Shown in pieces: positions 1-8,116 of a stretch of 64,000 nucleotides of DNA (the first letter of the stretch is position 1; each line of letters opens with the position of its first letter). The stretch is taken from positions 372,001 to 436,000 of the forward strand of contig NZ_JBLYUB010000001.1 of assembly GCF_049999945.1 (NCBI RefSeq), given 5' to 3'. Made by a program: the position numbers and the translations under genes. The notes under the pieces were generated by a model. That model did no database searches. It was not told where the DNA came from and worked only from the letters and a program-made list of their open reading frames with translations. This stretch comes from Planosporangium spinosum (GTDB taxonomy: Bacteria > Actinomycetota > Actinomycetes > Mycobacteriales > Micromonosporaceae).

Positions 1-474
1 CGGTCGACGAGCACGCCGGTCTCGACCGGCGAACGGCTGTACTCCCGGCAGGAGTTCCTACCCGTCCTCCAGGCCGGCATCGCGGTCGCCCAGCCCGACC
101 TGTCGCACGCCGGCGGCATCACCGAGGTACGCAAGATCGCCGCCCTGGCGGAGGTCTACGACGTCCAACTCGCCCCGCACTGCCCGCTCGGGCCGCTGGC
201 GCTCGCGGCCTGCCTGCAGGTCGGCTTCGCCACGCCCAACTACCTGATCCAGGAGCAGAGCATCGGCATCCACTACAACCTGGGCGCCGAGGTGCTCGAC
301 TACTGCCTGGACAAAACGCCGCTGACGTTCGTGAACGGGTACGTCGAACGGCTCACCGCCCCCGGGCTCGGCATCGAGATCGACGAGCAGGCGGTACGGG
401 CGGCGGACAAGCGCGGTCACGCCTGGCGGGGCCCGGTGTGGCGCCACCACGACGGCTCGTTCGCGGAGTGGTGA
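1..474 (+). CDS. dgoD: D-galactonate dehydratase family protein, C-terminal part (cut by window edge)
   Basis: The open frame is read from base 1 to the TGA at 472-474, giving the last 157 residues of an enolase-superfamily acid-sugar dehydratase. It shows the strongly conserved DgoD stretch with QPDLSHAGGITE, APHCPLGPLALAACLQ and IQEQSIGIHYN, which carries the third metal/catalytic region of the C-terminal barrel. DgoD removes water from D-galactonate to give 2-keto-3-deoxy-galactonate. It is followed directly by a KDPG-aldolase-type gene and a KDG kinase, the next two steps of the pathway, so the operon context agrees. The first half lies outside the window. A related substrate such as another aldonate cannot be excluded, since enolase-superfamily dehydratases differ mainly in the missing N-terminal capping domain. 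Confidence 0.88.
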   Translation, partial: RSTSTPVSTGERLYSRQEFLPVLQAGIAVAQPDLSHAGGITEVRKIAALAEVYDVQLAPHCPLGPLALAACLQVGFATPNYLIQEQSIGIHYNLGAEVLDYCLDKTPLTFVNGYVERLTAPGLGIEIDEQAVRAADKRGHAWRGPVWRHHDGSFAEW

Positions 475-479
475 GCGGC

Positions 480-1115
480 ATGACCGGTGATTTCACCGCC
501 CAGCTCGCCGCCGCGCGGGTACTGGCGATCATCCGGGGCACCGACACCGACGCGGTGATCGCGACCGGCAACGCGCTGCTGGCTTCAGGGGTACGCCTCG
601 TCGAGGTCGCCCTCACCACGCCCGGCGCGCTGCGGGCCATCGAGGCCATCCGCGCCGACGCGCCCGACGGGTCCCTGGTCGGGGCGGGCACCGTGCTGAC
701 CCCCGCCGACGTCGCCGACGTCGCCGCGGCCGGCGCCCAGTTCGTGGTGACCCCGGCCGTTGTGGACTCGATCCCGGAGGCGGTCGGCCGGGGCCTGCCG
801 GTGGCCGCCGGGGCGCTGACCCCGACGGAGGCGTACCGCGCGGTCGCGATGGGCGCGTCCGTGGTCAAGCTGTTCCCGGCGTCGCTGGGCGGGCCGGGGT
901 ACCTCAAGGCGCTGCGCGACCCGTTCCCGACCATCCCGTTCGTCGCGGTCGGCGGCGTGGGGCTGGCCGAGATGGCCGCCTACCTGTCCGTCGGCGCGGT
1001 AGCCGTCGGCGTCGGTGGTCCGCTGGTCGGGGACGCCGCGTCCGGCGGCAACCTGGACGAGCTGCGGGCGCGGGCCCGGGCCTACGTCGCGGCCGCGCGG
1101 AAGGGTCCGGCATGA
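480..1115 (+). CDS. eda: 2-dehydro-3-deoxy-phosphogluconate / -galactonate aldolase (KDPG aldolase family)
   Basis: Class I aldolase of about 211 residues, the normal size for the family. It would split 2-keto-3-deoxy-6-phospho sugar acids into pyruvate and glyceraldehyde 3-phosphate. Visible family motifs are RVLAIIRG at the N-terminus, LVEVALTTPGALRAIE with the general-base glutamate, GAGTVLTP, and the Schiff-base lysine in VVKLFPASLGGPGYLKAL, followed by FVAVGGVG. The ATG at 480 is chosen because GGAG (465-468) sits 11 nt upstream; a GTG at 471 overlapping the previous stop is an alternative but lies only 2 nt from GGAG. The stop overlaps the next ATG by 4 nt (ATGA), indicating coupling with the kinase gene. 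Substrate choice between 6-phosphogluconate and 6-phosphogalactonate forms cannot be read from sequence. Confidence 0.9.
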   Translation: MTGDFTAQLAAARVLAIIRGTDTDAVIATGNALLASGVRLVEVALTTPGALRAIEAIRADAPDGSLVGAGTVLTPADVADVAAAGAQFVVTPAVVDSIPEAVGRGLPVAAGALTPTEAYRAVAMGASVVKLFPASLGGPGYLKALRDPFPTIPFVAVGGVGLAEMAAYLSVGAVAVGVGGPLVGDAASGGNLDELRARARAYVAAARKGPA

Positions 1116-2059
1116 CGGGGACGCCCGACGTCCTCACGTTCGGGGAGTCCATGGCCTCGTTCCGCTCGGCCGGCCCCCTCGCCGCCGGCGGAACGCTGGC
1201 CATGCACCTGGCCGGCGCGGAGTCCAACGTCGCCATCGCGCTGGCCCGCCTCGGCCACCGGTCCGCCTGGGTCGGCCGGGTCGCCCGCGACGAGTTCGGC
1301 GAGTACGTGCTGCGGCGGCTGCGCGGCGAGGGCGTCGACACCGCCCGAGTGGTCCGGGACGCGGAACGACAGACCGGGCTGATGTTTCTGGAACAGCGCA
1401 CCGCCGACCTGACGCGGGTGCAGTACCGGCGGGCCGGCTCGGCCGGGTCGGCGCTGTGCGTCGACGACCTCCGCGGTCCGCTGGCAGCGGGAGCGCGCAT
1501 CCTGCACCTCACCGGGATCACCCCGGCGCTGTCCGGCCATGCCCGGGAGGCCACGCGGTGGGCCGCCGAGACCGCGTCCGCCGCGGGGCTCCTGGTGTGC
1601 CTCGACGTCAACTACCGGGCCCGGCTCTGGTCGCGCGACGAGGCGCGGTCGGTCCTCGCGCCGCTGGCGGCGTACGCCTCAATCGTCGTCGCTTCGGACG
1701 ACGAACTCGACCTCGTGGGCGCCCCGGGCTCGGACATCGTTGCGGGCCTGCTCCACCAGGGCACGGAGGCCGTGCTGGTCAAGCTCGGCGCCGCCGGCGC
1801 TCGGGCGTACACGCCCGACGGCGTCCACACCGCCGGGGCCCTGGCCGTGACCGCCGTCGACACCGTCGGCGCCGGCGACGCCTTCACCGCCGGCTACCTG
1901 TCCGGCCGGCTGGACGGTCTCGACGTCGCCGGCTGCCTCCACCGCGCCGTCACGCTCGGCGCCTTCGCCGTATCGACCGGCGGCGACTGGGAAGGGCTGC
2001 CGCGCCGCGACGAACTGTCCCTCCTGGACGGTCACGAGCCGGGAAACACCATCCGCTGA
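1112..2059 (+). CDS. kdgK: 2-keto-3-deoxygluconate kinase (PfkB/ribokinase family)
   Basis: A 315-residue PfkB-family sugar kinase. The N-terminal signature region (GAESNVAIALARLG, then VGRVARDEFGEYV) and the C-terminal nucleotide/catalytic signature DTVGAGDAFTAGYLSG, including the catalytic aspartate of GAGD, are intact. The size, TFGESM start and neighbours (galactonate/mannonate dehydratases and KDPG aldolase) point to phosphorylation of 2-keto-3-deoxy-gluconate or -galactonate, which gives the substrate of the upstream aldolase. The ATG overlaps the aldolase stop by 4 nt. After the stop, a 75-nt gap precedes the mannonate dehydratase gene. Other PfkB substrates such as fructose are possible on sequence alone, but the operon makes KDG kinase by far the best reading. 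Confidence 0.88.
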   Translation: MTGTPDVLTFGESMASFRSAGPLAAGGTLAMHLAGAESNVAIALARLGHRSAWVGRVARDEFGEYVLRRLRGEGVDTARVVRDAERQTGLMFLEQRTADLTRVQYRRAGSAGSALCVDDLRGPLAAGARILHLTGITPALSGHAREATRWAAETASAAGLLVCLDVNYRARLWSRDEARSVLAPLAAYASIVVASDDELDLVGAPGSDIVAGLLHQGTEAVLVKLGAAGARAYTPDGVHTAGALAVTAVDTVGAGDAFTAGYLSGRLDGLDVAGCLHRAVTLGAFAVSTGGDWEGLPRRDELSLLDGHEPGNTIR

Positions 2060-2134
2060 ACCGCCCGAGCCGCGAAGCACCATCCGTTGAATCCGTACGG
2101 TCCGGCACGCACCGTCGCTCCAGAAAGGCACGCC

Positions 2135-3364
2135 GTGAAGATCCACAGCGCGGACGTCATCGTCACCAGCCCCGACCGCAACTTCGTCACCCTGAAGATC
2201 ACCACGGACGAGGGCATCACCGGGCTCGGCGACGGCACCCTGAACGGGCGCGAGCTGTCCGTCGCCTCGTACCTGCAAGACCACGTCGTCCCCCTGCTGA
2301 TCGGGCGGGACCCGCACCGCATCGAGGACACCTGGCAGTTCCTGTACCGCTCGGCGTACTGGCGGCGCGGGCCGGTCACCATGGCGGCCATCGCCGCGGT
2401 CGACGTGGCGCTGTGGGATATCAAGGCCAAGGCCGCCGGGATGCCGCTGTACCAGCTCCTCGGTGGCGCGTCGCGGACCGGCATCATGGCGTACGGCCAC
2501 GCCTCCGGCCGGGACCTGCCGGAGCTGTTCGACTCGATCCGCGAGCACCTCACACTCGGCTACAGGTCCATCCGGGTGCAGACCTCGGTCCCGGGCATCA
2601 ACGCCGTGTACGGCGTCGCCGCGCAGCCGAGCACCGGCGGCGTGCGGTACGACTACGAGCCGGCGCAGCGCACCCCGCTGCCGGCCGAGGAGGACTGGGA
2701 CACCCGCGCCTACCTTCGCCACCTGCCCGGCGTCTTCGAGGCGGTCCGCAACGAGTTCGGCCCGGAGCTCCCGTTGCTGCACGACGGCCACCACCGGATG
2801 ACCCCGATCCAGGCCGCCAAGCTCGGCAAGGCCCTGGAACCGTACGACCTGTTCTGGCTGGAGGACTGCACCCCGGCGGAGAACCAGGAGGCGCTGCGGC
2901 TGGTCCGCCAGCACACCACCACGCCCCTGGCCATCGGGGAGGTCTTCAACACCGTGTGGGACTACCAGACCCTCATCCGCGACCAGCTCATCGACTACGT
3001 CCGCTCGGCGGTCACGCACACCGGCGGTATCACGGCCATGCGCAAGCTGCTGGACTTCGCCGCGCAGTACCAGATCAAGTCCGGTATCCACGGCCCGACC
3101 GACATCTCCCCCGTCGGCATGGCCGCCGCGCTGCACCTGGACCTGGCGATCCACAACTTCGGCATCCAGGAGTACATGCGGCACGGGGCGCTCACCAACG
3201 AGGTGTTCCGGCAGTCGTTCACGTTCACCGACGGCTACCTGCACCCCGGTGACCAGCCGGGGATCGGCGTCGAGCTGGACGAGGTGGCGGCCGCCCGGTT
3301 CCCGTACGTACCGGCCTACCTGCCGTTCAACCGGCTCAAGGACGGGACCGTCCATGACTGGTGA
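2135..3364 (+). CDS. manD: D-mannonate dehydratase, enolase superfamily (ManD/RspA type)
   Basis: A 409-residue enolase-superfamily member. The first metal ligand lies in LLHDGHHRMTP, the second in FWLEDCTPAENQ and the third in LAIGEVFN, followed by YVRSAVTHTGGITAMRKL and HGPTDISPVGMAAALHLDL, all typical of ManD/RspA. ManD converts D-mannonate to 2-keto-3-deoxy-D-gluconate in hexuronate catabolism, feeding the KDG kinase and KDPG aldolase just upstream. The GTG at 2135 is chosen because AGAAAGG (2122-2128) is 6 nt upstream and translation begins VKIHSADV, as in the family; an upstream in-frame start at 2087 would add 16 uncharacteristic residues. The 3' end overlaps the gluconokinase start by 11 nt. 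Some RspA-type proteins are of low activity, so true substrate is inferred. Confidence 0.88.
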   Translation: MKIHSADVIVTSPDRNFVTLKITTDEGITGLGDGTLNGRELSVASYLQDHVVPLLIGRDPHRIEDTWQFLYRSAYWRRGPVTMAAIAAVDVALWDIKAKAAGMPLYQLLGGASRTGIMAYGHASGRDLPELFDSIREHLTLGYRSIRVQTSVPGINAVYGVAAQPSTGGVRYDYEPAQRTPLPAEEDWDTRAYLRHLPGVFEAVRNEFGPELPLLHDGHHRMTPIQAAKLGKALEPYDLFWLEDCTPAENQEALRLVRQHTTTPLAIGEVFNTVWDYQTLIRDQLIDYVRSAVTHTGGITAMRKLLDFAAQYQIKSGIHGPTDISPVGMAAALHLDLAIHNFGIQEYMRHGALTNEVFRQSFTFTDGYLHPGDQPGIGVELDEVAAARFPYVPAYLPFNRLKDGTVHDW

Positions 3365-3923
3365 CCGCCCCGCCGGCGCCGTCCGGCCCGGCCCGGCCCG
3401 CTCCCGGCACGTCGTCGTGATGGGCGTGTCCGGGTGCGGGAAGACCACGGTGGCCAGGGGCATCAGCGCGGCGACCGGCCTGGCGTTCGCGGAGGCGGAC
3501 GAGTTCCACTCCGAGGCCAATGTGGCGATGATGCGCGCCGGGGTACCGCTCAGCGACACCGAACGCTGGCCCTGGCTGCGGGCGCTCGCCGCCTGGGTCG
3601 CCGACCGCGCGGCCGAGGGGGTGCCCACGGTGCTGGCCTGCTCCGCGCTCAAGCGCGCCTACCGCGACGTGCTGCGGCAGGGGGCGCCGGCGATGGAGTT
3701 CGTCCACCTCGACGGGTCCGCCGCGGTGATCCGGGAACGGCTGTCCGCGCGGACCGGGCACTACATGCCGGCCAGCCTCCTGGACTCCCAGATCGCGGCG
3801 CTCGAGCCGCTGCAACCCGACGAGTCCGGCCTGGTCCTCGACGCCTCCCGGGCGCCGGACGACCTCGTCCGGGCGGCGATCGACGGCCTCGGTCTGCCGT
3901 CCGACCTGATCGTCGTCGAGTAG
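3354..3923 (+). CDS. gntK: Gluconokinase, thermosensitive GntK type
   Basis: A 189-residue P-loop kinase that would phosphorylate D-gluconate to 6-phosphogluconate. It shows the P-loop GVSGCGKTT near residue 24-32, EADEFHSEANVAMMRAGVPL, DTERWPWLRALAAW, VLACSALKRAYRD and the late GHYMPASLLDSQIAALEPL, all diagnostic of GntK. The ATG at 3354 overlaps manD by 11 nt and has AAGGA (3339-3343) ahead of it; an internal ATG at 3420 would remove the family-typical residues just before the P-loop. It is the last gene of the sugar-acid operon, adding entry of gluconate to the pentose phosphate or Entner-Doudoroff route. The 13-bp inverted repeat at 3943-3984 follows the gene. Confidence 0.9.
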   Translation: MTGDRPAGAVRPGPARSRHVVVMGVSGCGKTTVARGISAATGLAFAEADEFHSEANVAMMRAGVPLSDTERWPWLRALAAWVADRAAEGVPTVLACSALKRAYRDVLRQGAPAMEFVHLDGSAAVIRERLSARTGHYMPASLLDSQIAALEPLQPDESGLVLDASRAPDDLVRAAIDGLGLPSDLIVVE

Positions 3924-3942
3924 ATCCGGTCCCCGTTCCGAT

Positions 3943-3984
3943 CTTGGAAAGTTTGACACCAATACCGGAGCCAAACTTTCCAAG
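3943..3984. repeat. 13-bp perfect inverted repeat after the sugar-acid operon
   Basis: CTTGGAAAGTTTG (3943-3955) is the exact reverse complement of CAAACTTTCCAAG (3972-3984), with 16 nt between. It lies 20 nt after gntK and ends 82 nt before the sigma-factor gene. The arms are AT-rich compared with the surroundings and no T-run follows, so it is unlike the GC-rich hairpins elsewhere in this window. It may terminate the operon or be a regulator-binding pair of sites. Confidence 0.6.
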
Positions 3985-4065
3985 GTCTACGAGGAACCGG
4001 TCAGTCGCGGTCAGCGCCGCGCGCCGGAAACTCATCGGTCGCCCCGCGGCTGCCTGTCGGTGCGT

Positions 4066-5124
4066 ATGGTCATCCGGGTGGCGGAGACGTGGAGCGGCGA
4101 CGGCGCGCCGCTGGAGCCGTTCCGGGCCGAGTTGACCGGCTACTGCTACCGCATGCTCGGCTCCGGCTTCGAGGCCGAGGACGCGGTGCAGGAGACGCTG
4201 GTGCGCGCGTGGCGGTCGGCGGACCGCTACGACGCGCGGCGTGCCTCGCTGCGGACCTGGCTGTACCGCATCGCCACCAACGTCTGCATCGACATGCTCC
4301 GCGGCGCCCAGCGCCGGGCCCTGGCCATGGATCTCGGCCCGGCGGCAGGTGCCGGGCGGGACATCGGCGAGCCGGCGGCGGAGCAGAGCTGGATCCAGCC
4401 GGTCCCGGACGGCCGGGTGCTGCCGGCGGGCGGCGATCCGCAGGAGCTGGCCGTACAGCGGGAGACGATCCGGCTGGCGTTCGTCGCCGCGCTCGCGCAC
4501 CTGCCGCCCCGGCAGCGGGCGGTGCTGATCCTGCGGGACGTGCTGTGCTGGAAGGCCGAGGAGGTCGCGCACCTGCTGGACACCAGCGTCGCCGCGGTGA
4601 CCAGCGCGTTGCAGCGGGCGCGGTCGACGCTCCAGGCGGTCGGCCCCGTGCCCGGCGAACCGTTGCGACCGGCCGACCCGGCCCAGCGCGAACTGCTCAC
4701 CCGGTACTGCGACGCGTTCGAGCGCCATGACGTCGCGGCGCTCGTCGCGCTGCTCCACGAGGACGCCACGATGTCGATGCCGCCCTTCCGGTGGTGGCTG
4801 CGGGGCCGTGACCAGATCGGGCTGGCGCTGCGGGACCCGGACGCGTCGTGCGCCGGCGCCCGTCTCGTGCCGGCCGCGGCCAACGGCTCGCCGGCGTTCT
4901 GGCAGCTGCGACCCGGCCCCGACGGCGGCTACGTGCCGTTCGGGCTGGTTCTGCTCGACGTGTACGAGGGGCGGATCGCCGGCATCACCACGTACCTCGA
5001 CGCCGACCGGTTGGCCGGGCTGTTCGGTGCGCCGGCCGAGACCGCGGCAACCGGAAACGGCGCCGCCCCGCCGATGAGTTCCGCGGCGCCGGCCCGTACC
5101 ACGGTGGACAGCGGTTCGACCTGA
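4066..5124 (+). CDS. ECF sigma factor with SnoaL-like C-terminal domain (SigG/ECF56-like)
   Basis: A sigma-70 family protein of about 352 residues. Region 2 is seen in ELTGYCYRMLGSGFEAEDAVQETLVRAW and RTWLYRIATNVCIDMLR (first ~80 residues); region 4 in LPPRQRAVLILRDVLCWKAEEVAHLL and SVAAVTSALQRARSTL (about residues 145-185). The last ~160 residues form a SnoaL/NTF2-like domain (LLTRYCDAFERHDVAALVALLHEDATMSMPP, VLLDVYEGRIAGITTYLDADRL), the arrangement of the SigG/ECF56-like extracytoplasmic-function group, where the tail replaces a separate anti-sigma factor. No anti-sigma gene is adjacent. No clear ribosome-binding site precedes any of the candidate starts (GTG 4060, ATG 4066, GTG 4078), so the start is uncertain and a leaderless message is possible. 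A VOC-family gene follows after 25 nt and is probably co-transcribed. Confidence 0.85.
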   Translation: MVIRVAETWSGDGAPLEPFRAELTGYCYRMLGSGFEAEDAVQETLVRAWRSADRYDARRASLRTWLYRIATNVCIDMLRGAQRRALAMDLGPAAGAGRDIGEPAAEQSWIQPVPDGRVLPAGGDPQELAVQRETIRLAFVAALAHLPPRQRAVLILRDVLCWKAEEVAHLLDTSVAAVTSALQRARSTLQAVGPVPGEPLRPADPAQRELLTRYCDAFERHDVAALVALLHEDATMSMPPFRWWLRGRDQIGLALRDPDASCAGARLVPAAANGSPAFWQLRPGPDGGYVPFGLVLLDVYEGRIAGITTYLDADRLAGLFGAPAETAATGNGAAPPMSSAAPARTTVDSGST

Positions 5125-5149
5125 CCTGAACACGATCCGGAGGAGCGTC

Positions 5150-5509
5150 GTGACGAACGTCCAGCCCATCATCATCACCACCGACCTGACCCGCCTGCGG
5201 TCGTTCTACCAGCGTCTGTTCGGGGCTGCGGAGGTGCGTCGCCACCCGGACGACGGCCCCGTCTTCTTCGTGGGCCTGAGGCTGGGCGACTCGGAGCTCG
5301 GCCTGGTCTCCGACGCGGCGGCCGACCTGTCCGCGCCGCAGCGGATCGTGCTGAGTGTCGACGTCGACGACGTCGACGCCGTGCTGGGCCGGGTGGAGGC
5401 GGCCGGCGGACGCGTACTCGGCCCGGCGACCGACATGCCGTGGGGACAGCGGGTGGCCCACGTCCACGACCCCGACGGCAACATGCTCAACCTGACCCAG
5501 CCGCTGTGA
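5150..5509 (+). CDS. VOC (glyoxalase/bleomycin resistance fold) family protein
   Basis: A 119-residue single-domain vicinal-oxygen-chelate protein. It shows the paired beta-alpha-beta-beta-beta layout: IITTDLTRLRSFYQRLFGAAEVRRHPDDGP at the start and VDDVDAVLGRVEAAGGRVLGPATDMPWGQRVAHVHDPDGNMLNLTQP at the end, including the usual metal-site positions (HVHDPDGN and the terminal strand). GTG 5150 has a strong GGAGGAG site 5-10 nt upstream. The gene lies 25 nt after the SnoaL-tailed sigma factor, a common arrangement in which the sigma operon carries a small VOC or DoxX protein, possibly a target or sensor. Enzymatic activity and substrate cannot be predicted from this sequence; many such proteins have no known reaction. 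Confidence 0.8.
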   Translation: MTNVQPIIITTDLTRLRSFYQRLFGAAEVRRHPDDGPVFFVGLRLGDSELGLVSDAAADLSAPQRIVLSVDVDDVDAVLGRVEAAGGRVLGPATDMPWGQRVAHVHDPDGNMLNLTQPL

Positions 5510-5564
5510 CGGGCACACGCGGGTACGAAGCCTTCTTCGCGTTTGCGGTATCGCGTCGTGCCGT

Positions 5565-5602
5565 TTGACATCCTTATTGAAAACGGATATCAGTACCGTT
5601 TG
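5565..5602 (+). promoter_or_regulatory. Promoter with Zur-like palindrome, leaderless start
   Basis: TTGACA (5565-5570) and TATCAG (5588-5593) are spaced 17 nt and would start RNA at or next to the GTG at 5602, which has no ribosome-binding site. TGAAAACGGATATCA (5578-5592) is an imperfect 15-bp palindrome overlapping the -10 region and resembles actinobacterial Zur boxes. A second repeat, AAACGG/CCGTTT, brackets the -10. Binding by Zur is inference. Confidence 0.55.
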
Positions 5603-6573
5603 TGAAGGTTGCCTTCGTCGGAAAGGGCGGCAGCGGCAAGACCACACTGGCCGCGCTGTTCGCCCGCCAACTCGTCGCGTCGACGCCCGGAGCACCGCTG
5701 CTGGCCCTCGACGCGGACATCAACCAGCACCTGGCGGCGGCCCTGGGCCTGCCGGAAGCGGACACCGGAGCGCTCCCCGCGCTGAGCGACCACCTCATCG
5801 AGATCAAGGAGTACCTGCGCGGCACGAACCCGCGGATCACCTCGGCCACGGCGATGGTCAAGACCACCCCGCCGGGTCGGGGTTCACGCCTGCTGCGGGT
5901 GGCGGAATCGAACCCACTCTACGACCGACTCGTACGCGAGGTCGGCGGAATCCGGTTAGCGGTCACCGGCGCGTTCGCCTCCGACGACCTCGGCGTGGCC
6001 TGCTACCACTCCAAGGTGGGCGCGGTCGAACTGATGCTCAACCACCTCGTCGACGGGCCCGGCGAGTACGTGGTGGTGGACATGACCGCCGGCGCGGACT
6101 CATTCGCCTCCGGCCTGTTCACCCGCTTCGACCTGACCGTCCTGGTGTGCGAGCCGACCCTGCGCAGCGTCGGGGTGTACCGGCAGTACGTCGACTACGC
6201 CCGCGACTTCGGCGTGCGGCTGGCGGTGGTCGGCAACAAGGTCGACGACGCCGCCGACGTGGCGTTCCTGCGCGCACAGGTCGGCGACGACCTGCTGACC
6301 TGGGTGGCACGGTCGCCGTTCGTCCGGGCCGGCGAGCGCGGCCGGGTACTGCCGATCGCCGACCTGGAGCCGGACAACCGGGCCGCGCTGGACACGGTGC
6401 GGGCCGCCCTGGACTCCTGCGGCAAGGACTGGGCGCGGTACCTGTCCCAGGCCGTGGAGTTCCACCTGCGCAACGCGGCCGCATGGGCCAACGACCGGGT
6501 CGGCGAGGACCTCGCCGGCCAGGTCGATCCGCAGTTCGTACTCGGACCGGCGGCGCCCGCCGCGGTCCACTGA
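5602..6573 (+). CDS. CooC/MinD-like P-loop ATP-binding protein
   Basis: A 323-residue SIMIBI-class ATPase. The deviant Walker A motif GKGGSGKTT lies at residues 8-16, LALDADINQHLAAALG forms switch I, and VVVDMTAGADSFASGLF is the Walker B/switch II region; VVGNKVDD resembles a base-specificity motif. This is the CooC-type set seen in proteins that use ATP to load metal centres (nickel into CO dehydrogenase) or in cobalamin/ArsA-like partners. No CODH gene is nearby, so the client is unknown. There is no Shine-Dalgarno before GTG 5602, and promoter geometry suggests a leaderless transcript under a Zur-like site, which would fit a metal-related role (inference). A strong GC hairpin follows 49 nt after the stop. 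The gene stands alone. Confidence 0.75.
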   Translation: MKVAFVGKGGSGKTTLAALFARQLVASTPGAPLLALDADINQHLAAALGLPEADTGALPALSDHLIEIKEYLRGTNPRITSATAMVKTTPPGRGSRLLRVAESNPLYDRLVREVGGIRLAVTGAFASDDLGVACYHSKVGAVELMLNHLVDGPGEYVVVDMTAGADSFASGLFTRFDLTVLVCEPTLRSVGVYRQYVDYARDFGVRLAVVGNKVDDAADVAFLRAQVGDDLLTWVARSPFVRAGERGRVLPIADLEPDNRAALDTVRAALDSCGKDWARYLSQAVEFHLRNAAAWANDRVGEDLAGQVDPQFVLGPAAPAAVH

Positions 6574-6621
6574 CCGGCAGCCGCTGCACCAGTCCCCACA
6601 TCTGCGGGACTGCTGAACACA

Positions 6622-6659
6622 CCGGCCGGCGCGCGCCTGAACCCGCGCGCGCCGGCCGG
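6622..6659 (+). terminator. GC-rich 15-bp hairpin after the CooC-like gene
   Basis: Bases 6622-6636 pair perfectly with 6645-6659, leaving an 8-nt loop. The stem is all G and C apart from none, with no T-run, as is usual for high-GC actinobacterial terminators. It lies between the CooC-like gene and the start of the next transcription unit. Confidence 0.7.
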
Positions 6660-6721
6660 CGCGTAGCCTGTGCGGGATGTCGGCCAGCGAGAGAGGACCG
6701 AGCCGGAAAGGACCGGGTGCC

Positions 6722-7822
6722 GTGAACGCCTCCACCTGGCGAATGCGGGCGGCCGTCACCGCCGCGCTCGCCGCCGCCGTGACGCTGCTGGCGCTGCCCG
6801 CTCCGCGCTCCTCCGCCCCCGCGACGCCCGCCGGGCCACTGGCCCTGGCCCAGGCATGGCCGGCGGCCCGCACGACGGAACTGGCCGCCAATCTGCCCGG
6901 TGGCGGCCGGTTCTTCCCGTCGGCGGTCCTGGACCCCGGCCAGCTGGTCGGCACGGTCACCAGCGCGGACGGCAACCGCACCAGCCTGGTCCTGCTGCGC
7001 ACCGCCGACCCGGCCCACCCGCGGGTCCTCCAGGAGTACCGCACCGCCGACGGCGTCTCCATCGACGCGGTCTCCGCCGTCGACGGCCGGATCTACTGGA
7101 TGACCGGCACCGCGGACGACCAGGGCCGCCCGCACACCAGCCTGTACCGCGCCGACGCCGCGGGCGGGCAGCCCCGCCGCCTCACCGACGACACCGGCCG
7201 CCCCACCTACTACGGCAGCCAGTACGACCTGCAGGTGGTCGACGGCCGGGTCTACTGGACCGCCACCCGCACCATCGACCCGCTGACCAGCGAACTCCGC
7301 TCGGTCCCGGTCGACGGCGGCCCGGTCGCGGTACGCCCGTTCGACGCCGCGTACGCGCTGGCCGCCTGGCCGTGGCTCACCACCTCCGGGGGCTCCCTCG
7401 GCCAGCCCGTCAGCGTGCTCAACGCCACCACCGGCGAGCGGCGCACCATCCAGCCGCGGCCGGGAGAGCAGCTGGCGTGCGGCCCGACCTGGTGCCGGGC
7501 CACCACGTCCGGGCCGAGCAACGCGGTCATCACGCTCCGGCGGCTCGACGGCAGCGGCGAGGTACGGGTCAACGCCGACGGGGAAGGATCGGTCATCGTC
7601 GACGTCGCGGTCCTCGACCGCTTCGAGCTGTTGGCCGCGCCGGTCTCCCACCCGCTCGCCGTGGCGAGCGAGAAGCTGGCCATGTACGACCTGAAGACCC
7701 ACCGGCGCGTCGCGCTCGCCGTCACCACCGCCGCGGGTGGCCGCGGCCGGTGGCTGTGGTGGTCCACGGGGGACAACGAGACGCTCACCTGGCACCTGCT
7801 CGACCTGACCAGCCTGGCCTGA
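6722..7822 (+). CDS. Secreted protein of unknown function, probable beta-propeller
   Basis: About 366 residues with a clear signal peptide (basic start, then AAVTAALAAAVTLLALPAP). The mature part contains repeated units such as VDGRIYWMTG, LYRADAAGGQPRRLTDD, VDGRVYWTATR and ITLRRLDGSGEVRV, each a strand-rich 'question a value, print a label' pattern typical of propeller blades. No catalytic motif is visible. GTG 6722 is preferred because GGAAAGGA is 9 nt upstream and it gives a compact signal peptide. An in-frame ATG at 6677 with TAGCCT 7 nt before it would be a leaderless alternative adding 15 residues. Similar proteins are usually annotated as hypothetical; I cannot assign a role. Confidence 0.7.
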   Translation: MNASTWRMRAAVTAALAAAVTLLALPAPRSSAPATPAGPLALAQAWPAARTTELAANLPGGGRFFPSAVLDPGQLVGTVTSADGNRTSLVLLRTADPAHPRVLQEYRTADGVSIDAVSAVDGRIYWMTGTADDQGRPHTSLYRADAAGGQPRRLTDDTGRPTYYGSQYDLQVVDGRVYWTATRTIDPLTSELRSVPVDGGPVAVRPFDAAYALAAWPWLTTSGGSLGQPVSVLNATTGERRTIQPRPGEQLACGPTWCRATTSGPSNAVITLRRLDGSGEVRVNADGEGSVIVDVAVLDRFELLAAPVSHPLAVASEKLAMYDLKTHRRVALAVTTAAGGRGRWLWWSTGDNETLTWHLLDLTSLA

Positions 7823-8116
7823 ACCGCCGACCCGGCGCACGTGCGCTCGCCGACGCCGTCACCGCCGAACTGGCCGGCCGCCGGGCCGCGGGCGTGACCG
7901 GCCGGCCCGTCGTAGACGACAGCCTTCATCGGGATCTTCGCATGGAAAGGCACCCCACCCTGCTGGTGAGGCGGGGTCCGGGACAGCTACCCCGGCTCCT
8001 GCCCACCATGCCGGCCGGCCCGGCGCGGCCAGGCCGGGCTTCGGCCCGTCGGGTGTCGCTCGACCGGCGCGGTCGACCAGCGCGGTGAAGCGGCGTGGTC
8101 GGCCGGTGGCCCGCGC
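7823..8116. other. Intergenic region between convergent genes, nothing recognised
   Basis: This 294-bp stretch separates the secreted propeller-like gene from the end of the sortase gene. It contains short GC-rich inverted repeats around 7950-7980 that could help termination, but no convincing gene, promoter or RNA. Confidence 0.5.
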
